Assembly (NCBI GenBank): GCA_023336205.1
Contig: JALQCR010000014.1
Span: 62,001-126,000 of the forward strand
From: Pseudanabaena sp. Salubria-1
GTDB lineage: Bacteria > Cyanobacteriota > Cyanobacteriia > Pseudanabaenales > Pseudanabaenaceae
DNA: 64,000 nt
Reading direction: 5' to 3'
Made by a program: the position numbers and the translations under genes
Shown here: positions 26,723 to 34,201 of the stretch, one piece after another
How positions within the stretch are numbered: position 1 is the stretch's first letter
How the letters are laid out: each line of letters begins with the position of its first letter
Notes under the pieces: model-generated
Database searches by the model: none
The model's input: only the letters and a program-made list of their open reading frames with translations
Told to the model about the DNA's origin: nothing

Positions 26723-27625
26723 TTAATTGGTCTGTTCAGGACAAGTTGCACCGCCAGATATGTTGCGGCATTGCTGACGGATTTCTGCTAATAAACTGGG
26801 GTTCATTTGCTTGGCTTTACTCAGAGCCATTTCAAAGTGCTTCTTGGCAGTCGGAATATTGTTACCGCCTTGCATCCATAACACCTGTCCCTTCAGGTAA
26901 TGTAGTTCTGGGTTATTTGGAGCGGAGACAAGGGCCTTATTCACTGCATCTAATGCAAGATCGGGCTTACGTGCATCACGATAGGCAAGAGCAATACCAC
27001 GCCATTTCAGATAATCGGGCGCTGCATGTTGCCTTAAGCTTTCCAATGCAGTTTCAAGATCCGATAGAGGCAATACCGAGGCAATTAGCATATCGATATA
27101 GCCCTTAACCAAATTTAGTTCAGGATCATTAGGGTCAATATCCTTAGCTTTTTGGATATTGTCAAAAACGCTTTGCACTAGTGGTAGAGCTTTAGGAGCA
27201 CTAGACAAACCTTCAGTTTTAACAATGAATCCCGCCTCAATCAAATCACTTACGGCGATATACATATAGGATCTAAGGTTATCGATACCCTTCAAAGCTT
27301 GGGCGTTAGATCGAACTCGCTTACCAGCATCCTGCATGACCAAGTAGTCTTCTTTGGCATAGGCTGTAGAAGCACGTAAAGCAAATAGGAGTGGATCGCT
27401 AGCTTCAGTTCTAACAGCTAAATCCAACTGCTTTACCGCTGCTGTGTAATTTCCTTCTTTGAACATTAATTCAAAGGCTTTCTGAGTTTCATTACCGATC
27501 TCCCTAGCATTAGAGGTACGGAAAGGATCGGCAGCGAAGCTAGGGCTCACTGTTGCGACTGTGATTACTGCTGCCATCAAGGAGACAGATACAGATTCAA
27601 AAACAAGTTTCAAAGGACGGCTCAT
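26723..27625 (-). CDS. Exported TPR-repeat protein (Sll0314/Alr1548-like)
   Basis: 300 residues. Signal peptide with cleavage likely after SPSFA (residue about 31). TPR-like helical pairs follow: AFELMFKEGNYTAAVKQLDLA (near 49-69), YLKWRGIALAYRDARKPDLA, NPELHYLKGQVLWMQGG. Overall it resembles the cyanobacterial Sll0314/Alr1548 type of TPR protein, whose role is unknown. Periplasm or thylakoid lumen is the expected location. Ends CRNISGGATCPEQ with two Cys that could form a disulfide. Confidence 0.8.
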   Translation of the reverse strand: MSRPLKLVFESVSVSLMAAVITVATVSPSFAADPFRTSNAREIGNETQKAFELMFKEGNYTAAVKQLDLAVRTEASDPLLFALRASTAYAKEDYLVMQDAGKRVRSNAQALKGIDNLRSYMYIAVSDLIEAGFIVKTEGLSSAPKALPLVQSVFDNIQKAKDIDPNDPELNLVKGYIDMLIASVLPLSDLETALESLRQHAAPDYLKWRGIALAYRDARKPDLALDAVNKALVSAPNNPELHYLKGQVLWMQGGNNIPTAKKHFEMALSKAKQMNPSLLAEIRQQCRNISGGATCPEQTN

Positions 27626-27844
27626 AAAATTCCCCGAAAATATCAGGCTATGATGTGGTTAGCAAAGTTTAGATCGTATCTTTAGAGATTCTGACAAATT
27701 TAACTCGGACTAAATCTAAATTCTTAATCTAAATTTGGTCTGGTGTTTATTGGTTGTCTGCAACATAGTACGTTAATGCATTGAGAGACGATTGTAATTT
27801 ACAAAAAGTTTCTTACCTTCACCTAACAGGCTAGATGATGCAGT

Positions 27845-27885
27845 GACAAATGAGATACAGCACAATGTGCTGTATCTCATTTGTC
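27845..27885. repeat. 19-bp-arm perfect palindrome
   Basis: GACAAATGAGATACAGCAC, loop AAT, perfect complement. Lies upstream of the TPR gene and downstream of the broken membrane-protein gene. The rest of 27626-27977 holds one more palindrome and no gene. Confidence 0.8.
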
Positions 27886-27918
27886 GCTGTAAGTACCTCA
27901 GCATAATTAAAAAATAGA

Positions 27919-27965
27919 GCAAAAAAGCTGTACCCTTCGCACAGCGAAGGGTACAGCTTTTTTGC
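27919..27965. terminator. 22-bp-arm perfect hairpin, terminator of the broken membrane-protein gene
   Basis: Left arm begins GCAAAAAAGCTGTACCCTTC; loop ACA; T-run on the minus-strand exit side. 12 bp from the gene's stop codon. Confidence 0.82.
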
Positions 27966-27977
27966 TACTTGATAAGC

Positions 27978-28220
27978 TTATTTTTCCAGTATTTGGCTAG
28001 AACTTCGCATGATTAAAGCCAAGGCAGCTGACTCAGGAAGCAAGGCAGCGATCGCGGTCAGTTTTAATGACCATGTATCTGTTGCGCTGAACAGCCCCTC
28101 CAAACCACTCAAGTGGGCTGACCAAATATCAGTCAAATCAATAGCAATGCAAGCAAATAAAAGTACTTTGATCGTAGCCTGATTAGAAAAGACCACCAAA
28201 ATAGCTAAGACCATATCTCT
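27978..28220 (-). pseudogene. Small membrane protein gene, C-terminal part (split by IS)
   Basis: Encodes MVLAILVVFSNQATIK onward, two hydrophobic helices, ending SSSQILEK. Removing the IS at 28221-29746 and one ATCTCT copy joins it in frame to the N-terminal part: YIIRVWAIRD then MVLAIL. The whole protein would be 136 residues. The WAIRD motif and size suggest a DUF4267/DUF4345-like small membrane protein, a tentative assignment. Confidence 0.82.
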
Positions 28221-29746
28221 ACTTTAGTTTGGACTAATGGGCAGGTATGAGAGAGGAACCAAAAGACACGAGAAAATTGAGCAGGAGCTTGCAATAGCAA
28301 AATCCAGCTCAAAATTGAGAAGAGAAGCAGAACCTAAATGGCAATTGGATGGGTTGGCGGAGGAGTCTTTTCAGTTTTCTTTCTTTTTGAGGCGTGTTTT
28401 TTAACAGTCGGATAGCGAATACGAGGAGGAAGGCGATCGCCTAAGGAGCGTCCGGGCGATTTACCGCGTAGTTTAGGAGGGATTGCAGGAGTACCAATCG
28501 CGGCAATAATTACCGCAAATGATTGAGCGACACGACCAGGAGCAAGATTATCCTGAGGAGACTGCCAAGGTAAAGGAGCATCAACACAATCGAGACGAGC
28601 GAACCAAAGTTGCCAAGTCATTAAAGGCATCAAAGCACTCCAACGCTCAGCCGCCTGAGTAGAGGTAATCTGGGGCAGAGTCCAATGTAACCGTTGCTTG
28701 GCAAAACGATACCAATGCTCTATGGCAAAGCGACGCAAGTATTTTAACCAAAGAGTTTCCAAAGCAGGCATAGTTTTACCCAACCAAGCCAACCACATGG
28801 GCTGAAACTTACGGTTGCGCCCCAAGGGTTCAATCACCTCAATTCTAAAAATCTGCATCGGTCTTTCTGGAGAAGTACGGAAATGAAAGTCACGCCAATA
28901 AGTTACCCGTACCCGACCTATTTTTGGGTCTGTAATTTCTATAGTGGTGGCTGCCCCAGCCCAAGTTTCTGGGGCATTCAGTTTGAATTTATGCCCATGT
29001 TTACAAGGTGCACCACGACCGCTATAGGCAGACGGAACTCCCCAAACACAGCGATTAGATGCCAAACGTAGTAATAAATCCGCCTCAATATTCGCTGTTG
29101 CTTTCACAAAACTTGCATTCCCATATCCTCGGTCATAGACAGCTAGGGGGCGTACGCTTAACTGCTTTGTGACTTGTTTGAGTTGGAAGGCAGCTTTACT
29201 CACAGGAGTCTCGAAACTGGTGATCCGCTCATGTTTTATCGGTAGCGCCCAACTCCCACTTGCTTCGGGAATCCACGCCAACGTGCTGTAGCTTTGTCCT
29301 ACGCCGATACTTTCGTCTTTGCCATGATGGAATCCTCTTTCCTTCAGCGTTTCCGCATCTGGTCGCAACCACACGCTATTATCTCCAGCCAGACAAGGTT
29401 GCTCTTCGGTTGGGATCTCTTGCACCATTAGTTTCATCAACTTTCCTCTTGCTGGTCGGCTATCGCGCAGTCCCTCATAAATACTTGACCATTTTCGCCG
29501 AAATAATGGATTCATTGACAGACTCACATACGAGCTAATGCTCGGACTTGTCAGGACGGCATCCATTAATTCAAATACTGCATCTTTTCCTGTTCCTAGG
29601 TATTCATATATCGACTTGCGAAATTCTTGTAATTTTTGGAAAATCATAGTAGTCAATGTCAATTTGGTTTATTGATCATTGCTCTTTTGGCAGTTTGTGA
29701 CATTCACTTCCTGCCTTTCTTTTCTTCTTTTTAGTCTAAAGTCCAG
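28221..29746 (-). mobile_element. DDE-transposase insertion sequence (about 1.53 kb) inside a membrane-protein gene
   Basis: Bounded by a 6-bp direct repeat ATCTCT (28215-28220 and 29747-29752) and exact restoration of the interrupted frame. The ends share an imperfect inverted motif (ACTTTAG) offset by four bases, so the terminal repeats are weak. Confidence 0.85.
28334..29662 (-). CDS. DDE-type transposase (IS4/IS701-like putative family)
   Basis: 442 residues. Catalytic candidates: CLAGDNSVWLRP (Asp), PLAVYDRGYGNASF (Asp), RRFAIEHWYRFAKQRLHW (Glu within an IS4-like E-YRFAK signature). The tail is Pro/Lys-rich (KKTEKTPPPTHPIAI). The family is widespread in cyanobacteria; I cannot fix the exact IS name. 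Intact, so the element may be active. Confidence 0.8.
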   Translation of the reverse strand: MTLTTMIFQKLQEFRKSIYEYLGTGKDAVFELMDAVLTSPSISSYVSLSMNPLFRRKWSSIYEGLRDSRPARGKLMKLMVQEIPTEEQPCLAGDNSVWLRPDAETLKERGFHHGKDESIGVGQSYSTLAWIPEASGSWALPIKHERITSFETPVSKAAFQLKQVTKQLSVRPLAVYDRGYGNASFVKATANIEADLLLRLASNRCVWGVPSAYSGRGAPCKHGHKFKLNAPETWAGAATTIEITDPKIGRVRVTYWRDFHFRTSPERPMQIFRIEVIEPLGRNRKFQPMWLAWLGKTMPALETLWLKYLRRFAIEHWYRFAKQRLHWTLPQITSTQAAERWSALMPLMTWQLWFARLDCVDAPLPWQSPQDNLAPGRVAQSFAVIIAAIGTPAIPPKLRGKSPGRSLGDRLPPRIRYPTVKKHASKRKKTEKTPPPTHPIAI

Positions 29747-29920
29747 ATCTCTAATTGCCCACACACGAATGATATATGGCATTTGTAGATTTGCCTCTAA
29801 GGGAGCGCCTAGTTGTTGCATCAGCCAATGTGGATCGACATAACCGATCGCACTCAATCCAAACCGAATCAAACACATAATTCCGATCAACGTCGCCACA
29901 TACCAAACTTGATTTCTCAT
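29747..29920 (-). pseudogene. Small membrane protein gene, N-terminal part
   Basis: Begins MRNQVWYVATLIGIMCLI (first helix), then YVDPHWLMQQLGAP and YIIRVWAIRD; after this the reading enters IS sequence (LDFRLKRRKERQEV...) to a stop at 29669. It starts 4 bp after the stop codon of the upstream cupin gene, so the two formed an operon. Confidence 0.82.
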
Positions 29921-29924
29921 TTTT

Positions 29925-30002
29925 TTAGTTCACCCGATTGGGAAAAGATATTTCTAGCACAACACATCCGATATCGGTCTTAAATGGTCCATGAATTTCG
30001 TG
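29925..30002 (-). pseudogene. Cupin-domain protein gene, C-terminal part (split by IS1)
   Basis: In the rebuilt gene the residues after RPPHE read IHGPFKTDIGCVVLEISFPN and a stop (TAA at 29925-29927). The HGP-F-T--GC-VLEI pattern is typical of the end of ChrR-like anti-sigma cupin domains. Confidence 0.88.
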
Positions 30003-30820
30003 GGTAGTCCTAAAAAGGAAAGGACGCACACGGAGGTAAAGAATCGTTGTAATGATGAATAAAATTCCAAATGGCTCCAATGTGATTTTCCAATTTCTTA
30101 GAAAAGGATAAGGTCTTTCTAACTAGTCTTGATACTCGTTGACGTAACGTACAGTTGAATCTCTCAATATAGTTGGTCTTTCCCGTTTCTTTCCCGACAG
30201 CCCTATGACGTTTGCTGGGCAGGACAACTGGATAAGACGAATAGAAGTCAGTATAAATAACCGCACATTGGCGATAGACGCTAGGCAACGATTCCCATAA
30301 CTTCTGAGCTGATTCACCAGTGCGATCGCCTATATAACAACCGACAATTTCACGAGTCTCGGCATCAATGGCAAGCCATACCCACTGTTTATTGCCTTTG
30401 TCGTCCACAAAAGACCACAATTCATCCATCTGTATGGTCAAACGGCGTTTTGGTTTTGGTTCTACCTCCACCTGCTGAGGAACGTTTTCATATTTATGAT
30501 TGACGTAACTTTGCAACCATCTCTCTGACACCTTGAGGACTCTGGCAATTCCAGCTAGTGGGATTTTTTCTAGTAGTAGTTTCTCAAGAAGGTCATAAGT
30601 GTCTTGGGTACGCTCTGAAACTCTCTGCCACTGTGGATTTTCTACAAATTGACGACCACAGTCCCGACATTTATAATTTTGTTTTCCATGTCGTGTACTG
30701 CCGTTTTTTACAACGGATACGGACTGGCAGGATGGACAGGATGGCCTTGCTTCTGACATTACTTTACTTTGTATCAACTATCTGGATATTTTCCTACATC
30801 CTTTCCTTTTTAGGACTACC
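30003..30820 (-). mobile_element. IS1-family insertion sequence, copy A
   Basis: 818 bp; ends begin GGTAGTCCTAAAAAGGAAAG; 8-bp target duplication ATTTCGTG (29995-30002 and 30821-30828). Inserted within the cupin gene. Confidence 0.95.
30010..30759 (-). CDS. IS1-family transposase (copy A), single-ORF type
   Basis: 249 residues from ATG (MSEARPSCPSC). N-terminal zinc finger (CPSCQS, CRDCGRQF), an HTH-like helix (IARVLKVSERWLQSYV), DDE domain MDELWSFVDDKG, YTDFYSSYP and NYIERFNCTLRQR. One continuous frame, unlike the two-frame E. coli IS1, so it belongs to the single-ORF (ISMhu11-like) group. Six more residues from a TTG are possible but copy C lacks them. Confidence 0.92.
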   Translation of the reverse strand: MSEARPSCPSCQSVSVVKNGSTRHGKQNYKCRDCGRQFVENPQWQRVSERTQDTYDLLEKLLLEKIPLAGIARVLKVSERWLQSYVNHKYENVPQQVEVEPKPKRRLTIQMDELWSFVDDKGNKQWVWLAIDAETREIVGCYIGDRTGESAQKLWESLPSVYRQCAVIYTDFYSSYPVVLPSKRHRAVGKETGKTNYIERFNCTLRQRVSRLVRKTLSFSKKLENHIGAIWNFIHHYNDSLPPCASFPF

Positions 30821-31116
30821 ATTTCGTGAGGTGGTCTACTGGCATAATGCCCACTCTCCAGCCACATATCAAAAGCGCGATCGTAAAGGCGACCACTGAC
30901 GATGAACACTTCTTCAGGATAGGGATGGCTTTTGCCACCAAAAGCGGTTGTATCTGCATTGGGATGAAATCGAGTTAAGCGTGTATATTCGCCTGTATCT
31001 TGATCTATGCTCAAGGTAAGTTCTTCGACCATCTCTTCTAGCCCAAGAATTGGCTTCCATTTATAACTATGATCTAAATTCAATGGATTCCAATAAGTAG
31101 CAATAGATTTTGACAT
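30821..31116 (-). pseudogene. Cupin-domain (ChrR-like) protein gene, N-terminal part
   Basis: Starts MSKSIATYWNPLNLDHSYKW; cupin strands follow (DQDTGEYTRLTRFHPNAD, PYPEEVFIVSGRLYDRA, HYASRPPHE). The His/Glu metal ligands HP and EE-F are in place. IS1 copy A ends the frame after HE; the intact protein would be about 125 residues. ChrR-like cupins bind zinc and sense oxidants or act as stand-alone enzymes. Confidence 0.88.
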
Positions 31117-31141
31117 GTATTACTCTCTCAATAAATAATTT

Positions 31142-31959
31142 GGTAGTCCTAAAAAGGAAAGGATGTAGGAAAATATCCAGATAGTTGATACAAAGTAAAG
31201 TAATGTCAGAAGCAAGGCCATCCTGTCCATCCTGCCAGTCCGTATCCGTTGTAAAAAACGGCAGTACACGACATGGAAAACAAAATTATAAATGTCGGGA
31301 CTGTGGTCGTCAATTTGTAGAAAATCCACAGTGGCAGAGAGTTTCAGAGCGTACCCAAGACACTTATGACCTTCTTGAGAAACTACTACTAGAAAAAATC
31401 CCACTAGCTGGAATTGCCAGAGTCCTCAAGGTCTCAGAGAGATGGTTGCAAAGTTACGTCAATCATAAATATGAAAACGTTCCTCAGCAGGTGGAGGTAG
31501 AACCAAAACCAAAACGCCGTTTGACCATACAGATGGATGAATTGTGGTCTTTTGTGGACGACAAAGGCAATAAACAGTGGGTATGGCTTGCCATTGATGC
31601 CGAGACTCGTGAAATTGTCGGTTGTTATATAGGCGATCGCACTGGTGAATCAGCTCAGAAGTTATGGGAATCGTTGCCTAGCGTCTATCGCCAATGTGCG
31701 GTTATTTATACTGACTTCTATTCGTCTTATCCAGTTGTCCTGCCCAGCAAACGTCATAGGGCTGTCGGGAAAGAAACGGGAAAGACCAACTATATTGAGA
31801 GATTCAACTGTACGTTACGTCAACGAGTATCAAGACTAGTTAGAAAGACCTTATCTTTTTCTAAGAAATTGGAAAATCACATTGGAGCCATTTGGAATTT
31901 TATTCATCATTACAACGATTCTTTACCTCCGTGTGCGTCCTTTCCTTTTTAGGACTACC
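31142..31959 (+). mobile_element. IS1-family insertion sequence, copy B
   Basis: 818 bp, ends as in copy A; target duplication AATAATTT (31134-31141 and 31960-31967). It lies just upstream of the cupin gene, about 25 bp from its ATG, so it probably displaced that promoter. Confidence 0.95.
31203..31952 (+). CDS. IS1-family transposase (copy B)
   Basis: Intact 249-residue single-ORF IS1 transposase, same protein as copies A and C; the DNA differs by at least one silent base (GTC for GTG near 31428). Confidence 0.92.
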   Translation: MSEARPSCPSCQSVSVVKNGSTRHGKQNYKCRDCGRQFVENPQWQRVSERTQDTYDLLEKLLLEKIPLAGIARVLKVSERWLQSYVNHKYENVPQQVEVEPKPKRRLTIQMDELWSFVDDKGNKQWVWLAIDAETREIVGCYIGDRTGESAQKLWESLPSVYRQCAVIYTDFYSSYPVVLPSKRHRAVGKETGKTNYIERFNCTLRQRVSRLVRKTLSFSKKLENHIGAIWNFIHHYNDSLPPCASFPF

Positions 31960-32017
31960 AATAATTTAGACTTACGCAAAAATATCCTGAAAGTCTTATT
32001 TTAGCGTAGGACTAACC

Positions 32018-32062
32018 CAAGAATGAGCGGTGAGGCGCTTTGCGCCTCACCGCTCATTCTTG
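32018..32062. terminator. 21-bp-arm perfect hairpin after the flavoprotein gene
   Basis: Left arm CAAGAATGAGCGGTGAGGCG with final C, loop TTT, core GAGGCGC. About 25 bp 3' of the minus-strand oxidoreductase. Confidence 0.75.
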
Positions 32063-32086
32063 AATGGGAAGTGAGTAAATGATTTC

Positions 32087-32695
32087 TTAGGCAGCGATCG
32101 CTACTTTTTCTAGATTCCAACGCTTTGTAGCTTGAGCAATCCGTTGTCCAAAATATTCTGCGGTTAAGCGATCGCCTGAATCTAGAACTGGATCTCCTCC
32201 AGATAGATTCATGGGAGTTTGTCCCATAGTGCCAAGGAAGGAACCCAATCGGTTAACTCCATCGGTTTTCCCTTGATAAGAGATGGGCTGTTCTCCTGCT
32301 CCTATCCATACCATGCCATGCTGTGCTGCGTAGATAGATAAGTAAATTAGAGTGCCTTGCTTGTCGCCACTGAGGGAACTAGAGTGGGTGAATCCCGCAG
32401 CAATTTTATCTTTCCATTGTTGGGTAAACCAAGCGGAACTTGCTGCGTCCAAAAATGCTTTGAATTGCGCGGCGACTCCGCCCATGTATGTTGGAGAGCC
32501 AAAGATGATCGCGTCGGATTGATTAAGCTTTGCCATGATCTCGTCATCTTGCCAACGACCATTGGTAATTTGCTCTCCTGTAATCCGAAGCAGGTCAACA
32601 TGATTGGCTGCTTTGCGAGATCCTAAGGCGATCGCTTCGGCGGTTAAGTGGGTGTGACCAGAACCAGAAAAATAAACAATGGCGATCTTTGTCAT
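32087..32695 (-). CDS. Flavodoxin/NAD(P)H-dependent oxidoreductase family protein (WrbA-like)
   Basis: 202 residues. FMN phosphate loop IVYFSGSGHTHLTAEAI (5-21), second FMN loop IIFGSPTYMGGVAAQFKAFLD (about 63-83), and third loop around FTHSSSLSGDKQGT. These proteins reduce quinones or other electrophiles with NAD(P)H. The divergent HxlR regulator 122 bp away with an operator-like repeat between them is the standard layout for redox- or quinone-responsive control. Confidence 0.88.
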   Translation of the reverse strand: MTKIAIVYFSGSGHTHLTAEAIALGSRKAANHVDLLRITGEQITNGRWQDDEIMAKLNQSDAIIFGSPTYMGGVAAQFKAFLDAASSAWFTQQWKDKIAAGFTHSSSLSGDKQGTLIYLSIYAAQHGMVWIGAGEQPISYQGKTDGVNRLGSFLGTMGQTPMNLSGGDPVLDSGDRLTAEYFGQRIAQATKRWNLEKVAIAA

Positions 32696-32760
32696 AGCAA
32701 CCTCTGTGAGTTGTTTGAGCTGTTTATGTGGGTTATGATTAGATACTAAAAGTAACTACC

Positions 32761-32789
32761 TACGAAAGTAAAGTAGATACTTTTTCGTA
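32761..32789. promoter_or_regulatory. Candidate HxlR operator between divergent genes
   Basis: TACGAAAGTA, 7-nt spacer, TACTTTTTCGTA: a nearly perfect inverted repeat 29 bp upstream of the regulator's ATG. Related TAC/GTA dyads are known for YodB/HxlR-family repressors. The assignment is an inference. Confidence 0.6.
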
Positions 32790-32817
32790 ACTAATAGGAA
32801 CTTTCTGGTAACTAGTA

Positions 32818-33162
32818 ATGGTGCAGCGATCTAAAGAACTTAATCCTTGTCCCGTGAGTGCTTTAACGAACTTATTATCGGGACCTTGGACTATGTATAT
32901 TTTGTGGGTTCTATCAAATTCTGGACCAACAAGGTTTGGAGCTTTGAAGCGTACAATAGAAGGTATTTCCACAAAGATGCTTACTGAACGCCTTCGTATG
33001 TTGGAGCAGGAAGGGATTTTATATCGCCACTTCGAGCCAACGGTTCCGCCTCAAGTAACCTATGGATTAACCGAAAGAGCTAAGGAACTTATGGCTATTT
33101 TGGATCAGTTAGATGATTTAGCCCAGCGTTGGTATGGTCAGGAGCAGGAGATAGCTAGTTAG
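32818..33162 (+). CDS. HxlR-family winged-helix transcriptional regulator
   Basis: 114 residues, typical length. HxlR pattern: NPCPVSALTNLLSGPWTMYIL at the N-terminus, RFGALKRTIEGISTKMLTERL (recognition helix), LEQEGILYRHFEPTVPPQV (wing), YGLTERAKEL. The Cys in NPCPV is the residue used for thiol sensing in YodB/CatR-like members, so oxidant or quinone control of the divergent flavoprotein is plausible. Confidence 0.9.
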   Translation: MVQRSKELNPCPVSALTNLLSGPWTMYILWVLSNSGPTRFGALKRTIEGISTKMLTERLRMLEQEGILYRHFEPTVPPQVTYGLTERAKELMAILDQLDDLAQRWYGQEQEIAS

Positions 33163-33260
33163 GAATGAAAATTAATTAAAACCAAAATTTGTTGGGGCGG
33201 GCGAAGCCCGCCCCAACAAATTTTGGTTTTAATTGCACAAGTTAATTAATTTTCATTCCT
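33161..33260. repeat. Two-tier 100-bp palindrome
   Basis: Inner perfect hairpin (AAAACCAAAATTTGTTGGGG with core GCGGGC, loop GAA) is enclosed by outer arms AGGAATGAAAATTAATT and their complement, with a 9-nt one-sided bulge. The outer arm begins within the stop codon of the HxlR gene. Confidence 0.85.
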
Positions 33261-33382
33261 TAACAATCAAAAGATGAATGGCAATGCTTTACGGATCGAG
33301 GTTTCGATGATGGGTTAGTTATATACCTAAATAAACATCGCAACTAAAGGATCTTACCAAAGAACCTTACTTTTTCCTTGTC

Positions 33383-34003
33383 TCATCGTTCCAGAAACTC
33401 AACCTTCCCCGTCGCCAATCGGTAATAAGCAGGAACAATCTTCAAATTTCCATTTTTTACTTCATGGGACAAAATTGGAACTGTAGATTCAATCTCCTTT
33501 ACCATCAAATTGACATGTGCCTTTACTGTATCGCTCACCACACAATCACCATTAGCTTCCTGACCAGCCTTCACCGCAGGCTCAATATACTTAATCAACG
33601 AATTAAGCTTACCCTCAGAAAAAGCATGTCCGATCGCAGCCATTACCGCACCGCATCGCTCATGCCCAAGCACAACAACCAACCTCGTTCCCAAATGCTC
33701 AACCGCAAACTCAATACTAGCAATCACCGCATCGTCAGCCACATTTCCCGCAACCCTAAGCACAAACAAATCCCCTACTCCTTGATCGAAGATTAGTTCA
33801 GGAACAACCCGCGAATCAGCACAACCTAAGACGATCGCAAAAGGATGCTGAGCAATTGACAGATCAACTCGGCGTTGCGAACCCTCATGAGGATGTTCTA
33901 CATGATCGAGTGCATAGCGATCGTTGCCTTCTATAAGTTCTTGTAGGGCAGCCTCAGAATCTAAATTATCGACAGTATAGTAGGTTTGATTTGCCGTGAG
34001 CAT
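33383..34003 (-). CDS. Beta-class carbonic anhydrase
   Basis: 206 residues. Zinc ligands and active site: LGCADSRVVPE (Cys 61, Asp 63, Arg 65) and LGHERCGAV (His 114, Cys 117), giving the Cys-His-Cys zinc site. It interconverts CO2 and bicarbonate. No carboxysome or transporter genes are adjacent, and no signal peptide is seen, so a cytosolic enzyme is likely. Confidence 0.93.
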   Translation of the reverse strand: MLTANQTYYTVDNLDSEAALQELIEGNDRYALDHVEHPHEGSQRRVDLSIAQHPFAIVLGCADSRVVPELIFDQGVGDLFVLRVAGNVADDAVIASIEFAVEHLGTRLVVVLGHERCGAVMAAIGHAFSEGKLNSLIKYIEPAVKAGQEANGDCVVSDTVKAHVNLMVKEIESTVPILSHEVKNGNLKIVPAYYRLATGKVEFLER

Positions 34004-34142
34004 GGGTGATCATGAAATTGGTTTGCTCAAAGTTAGCTACCTTTCCATTCTGAAATAGTAGTGAATCTAACATATGTTCGATAGAAGCTAGTGAATGTAT
34101 TGTTCTCATAACTAAACTGCGCGATCGCAATTTAACAACAAC

Positions 34143-34199
34143 GCAACCTAATGATTATAAAAGCCACGCTTAGCGTGGCTTTTATAATCATTAGGTTGC
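34143..34199. repeat. 27-bp-arm perfect palindrome
   Basis: Left arm GCAACCTAATGATTATAAAA then GCCACGC, loop TTA, perfect complement. It stands between the carbonic anhydrase promoter and the end of the nucleotidase gene. Confidence 0.85.
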
Positions 34200-34201
34200 T
34201 G

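Noticed and set aside
30003..31959. Composite transposon made of IS1 copies A and B
   Set aside because: Each copy has its own 8-bp target duplication, showing independent insertion; the DNA between is host cupin sequence.
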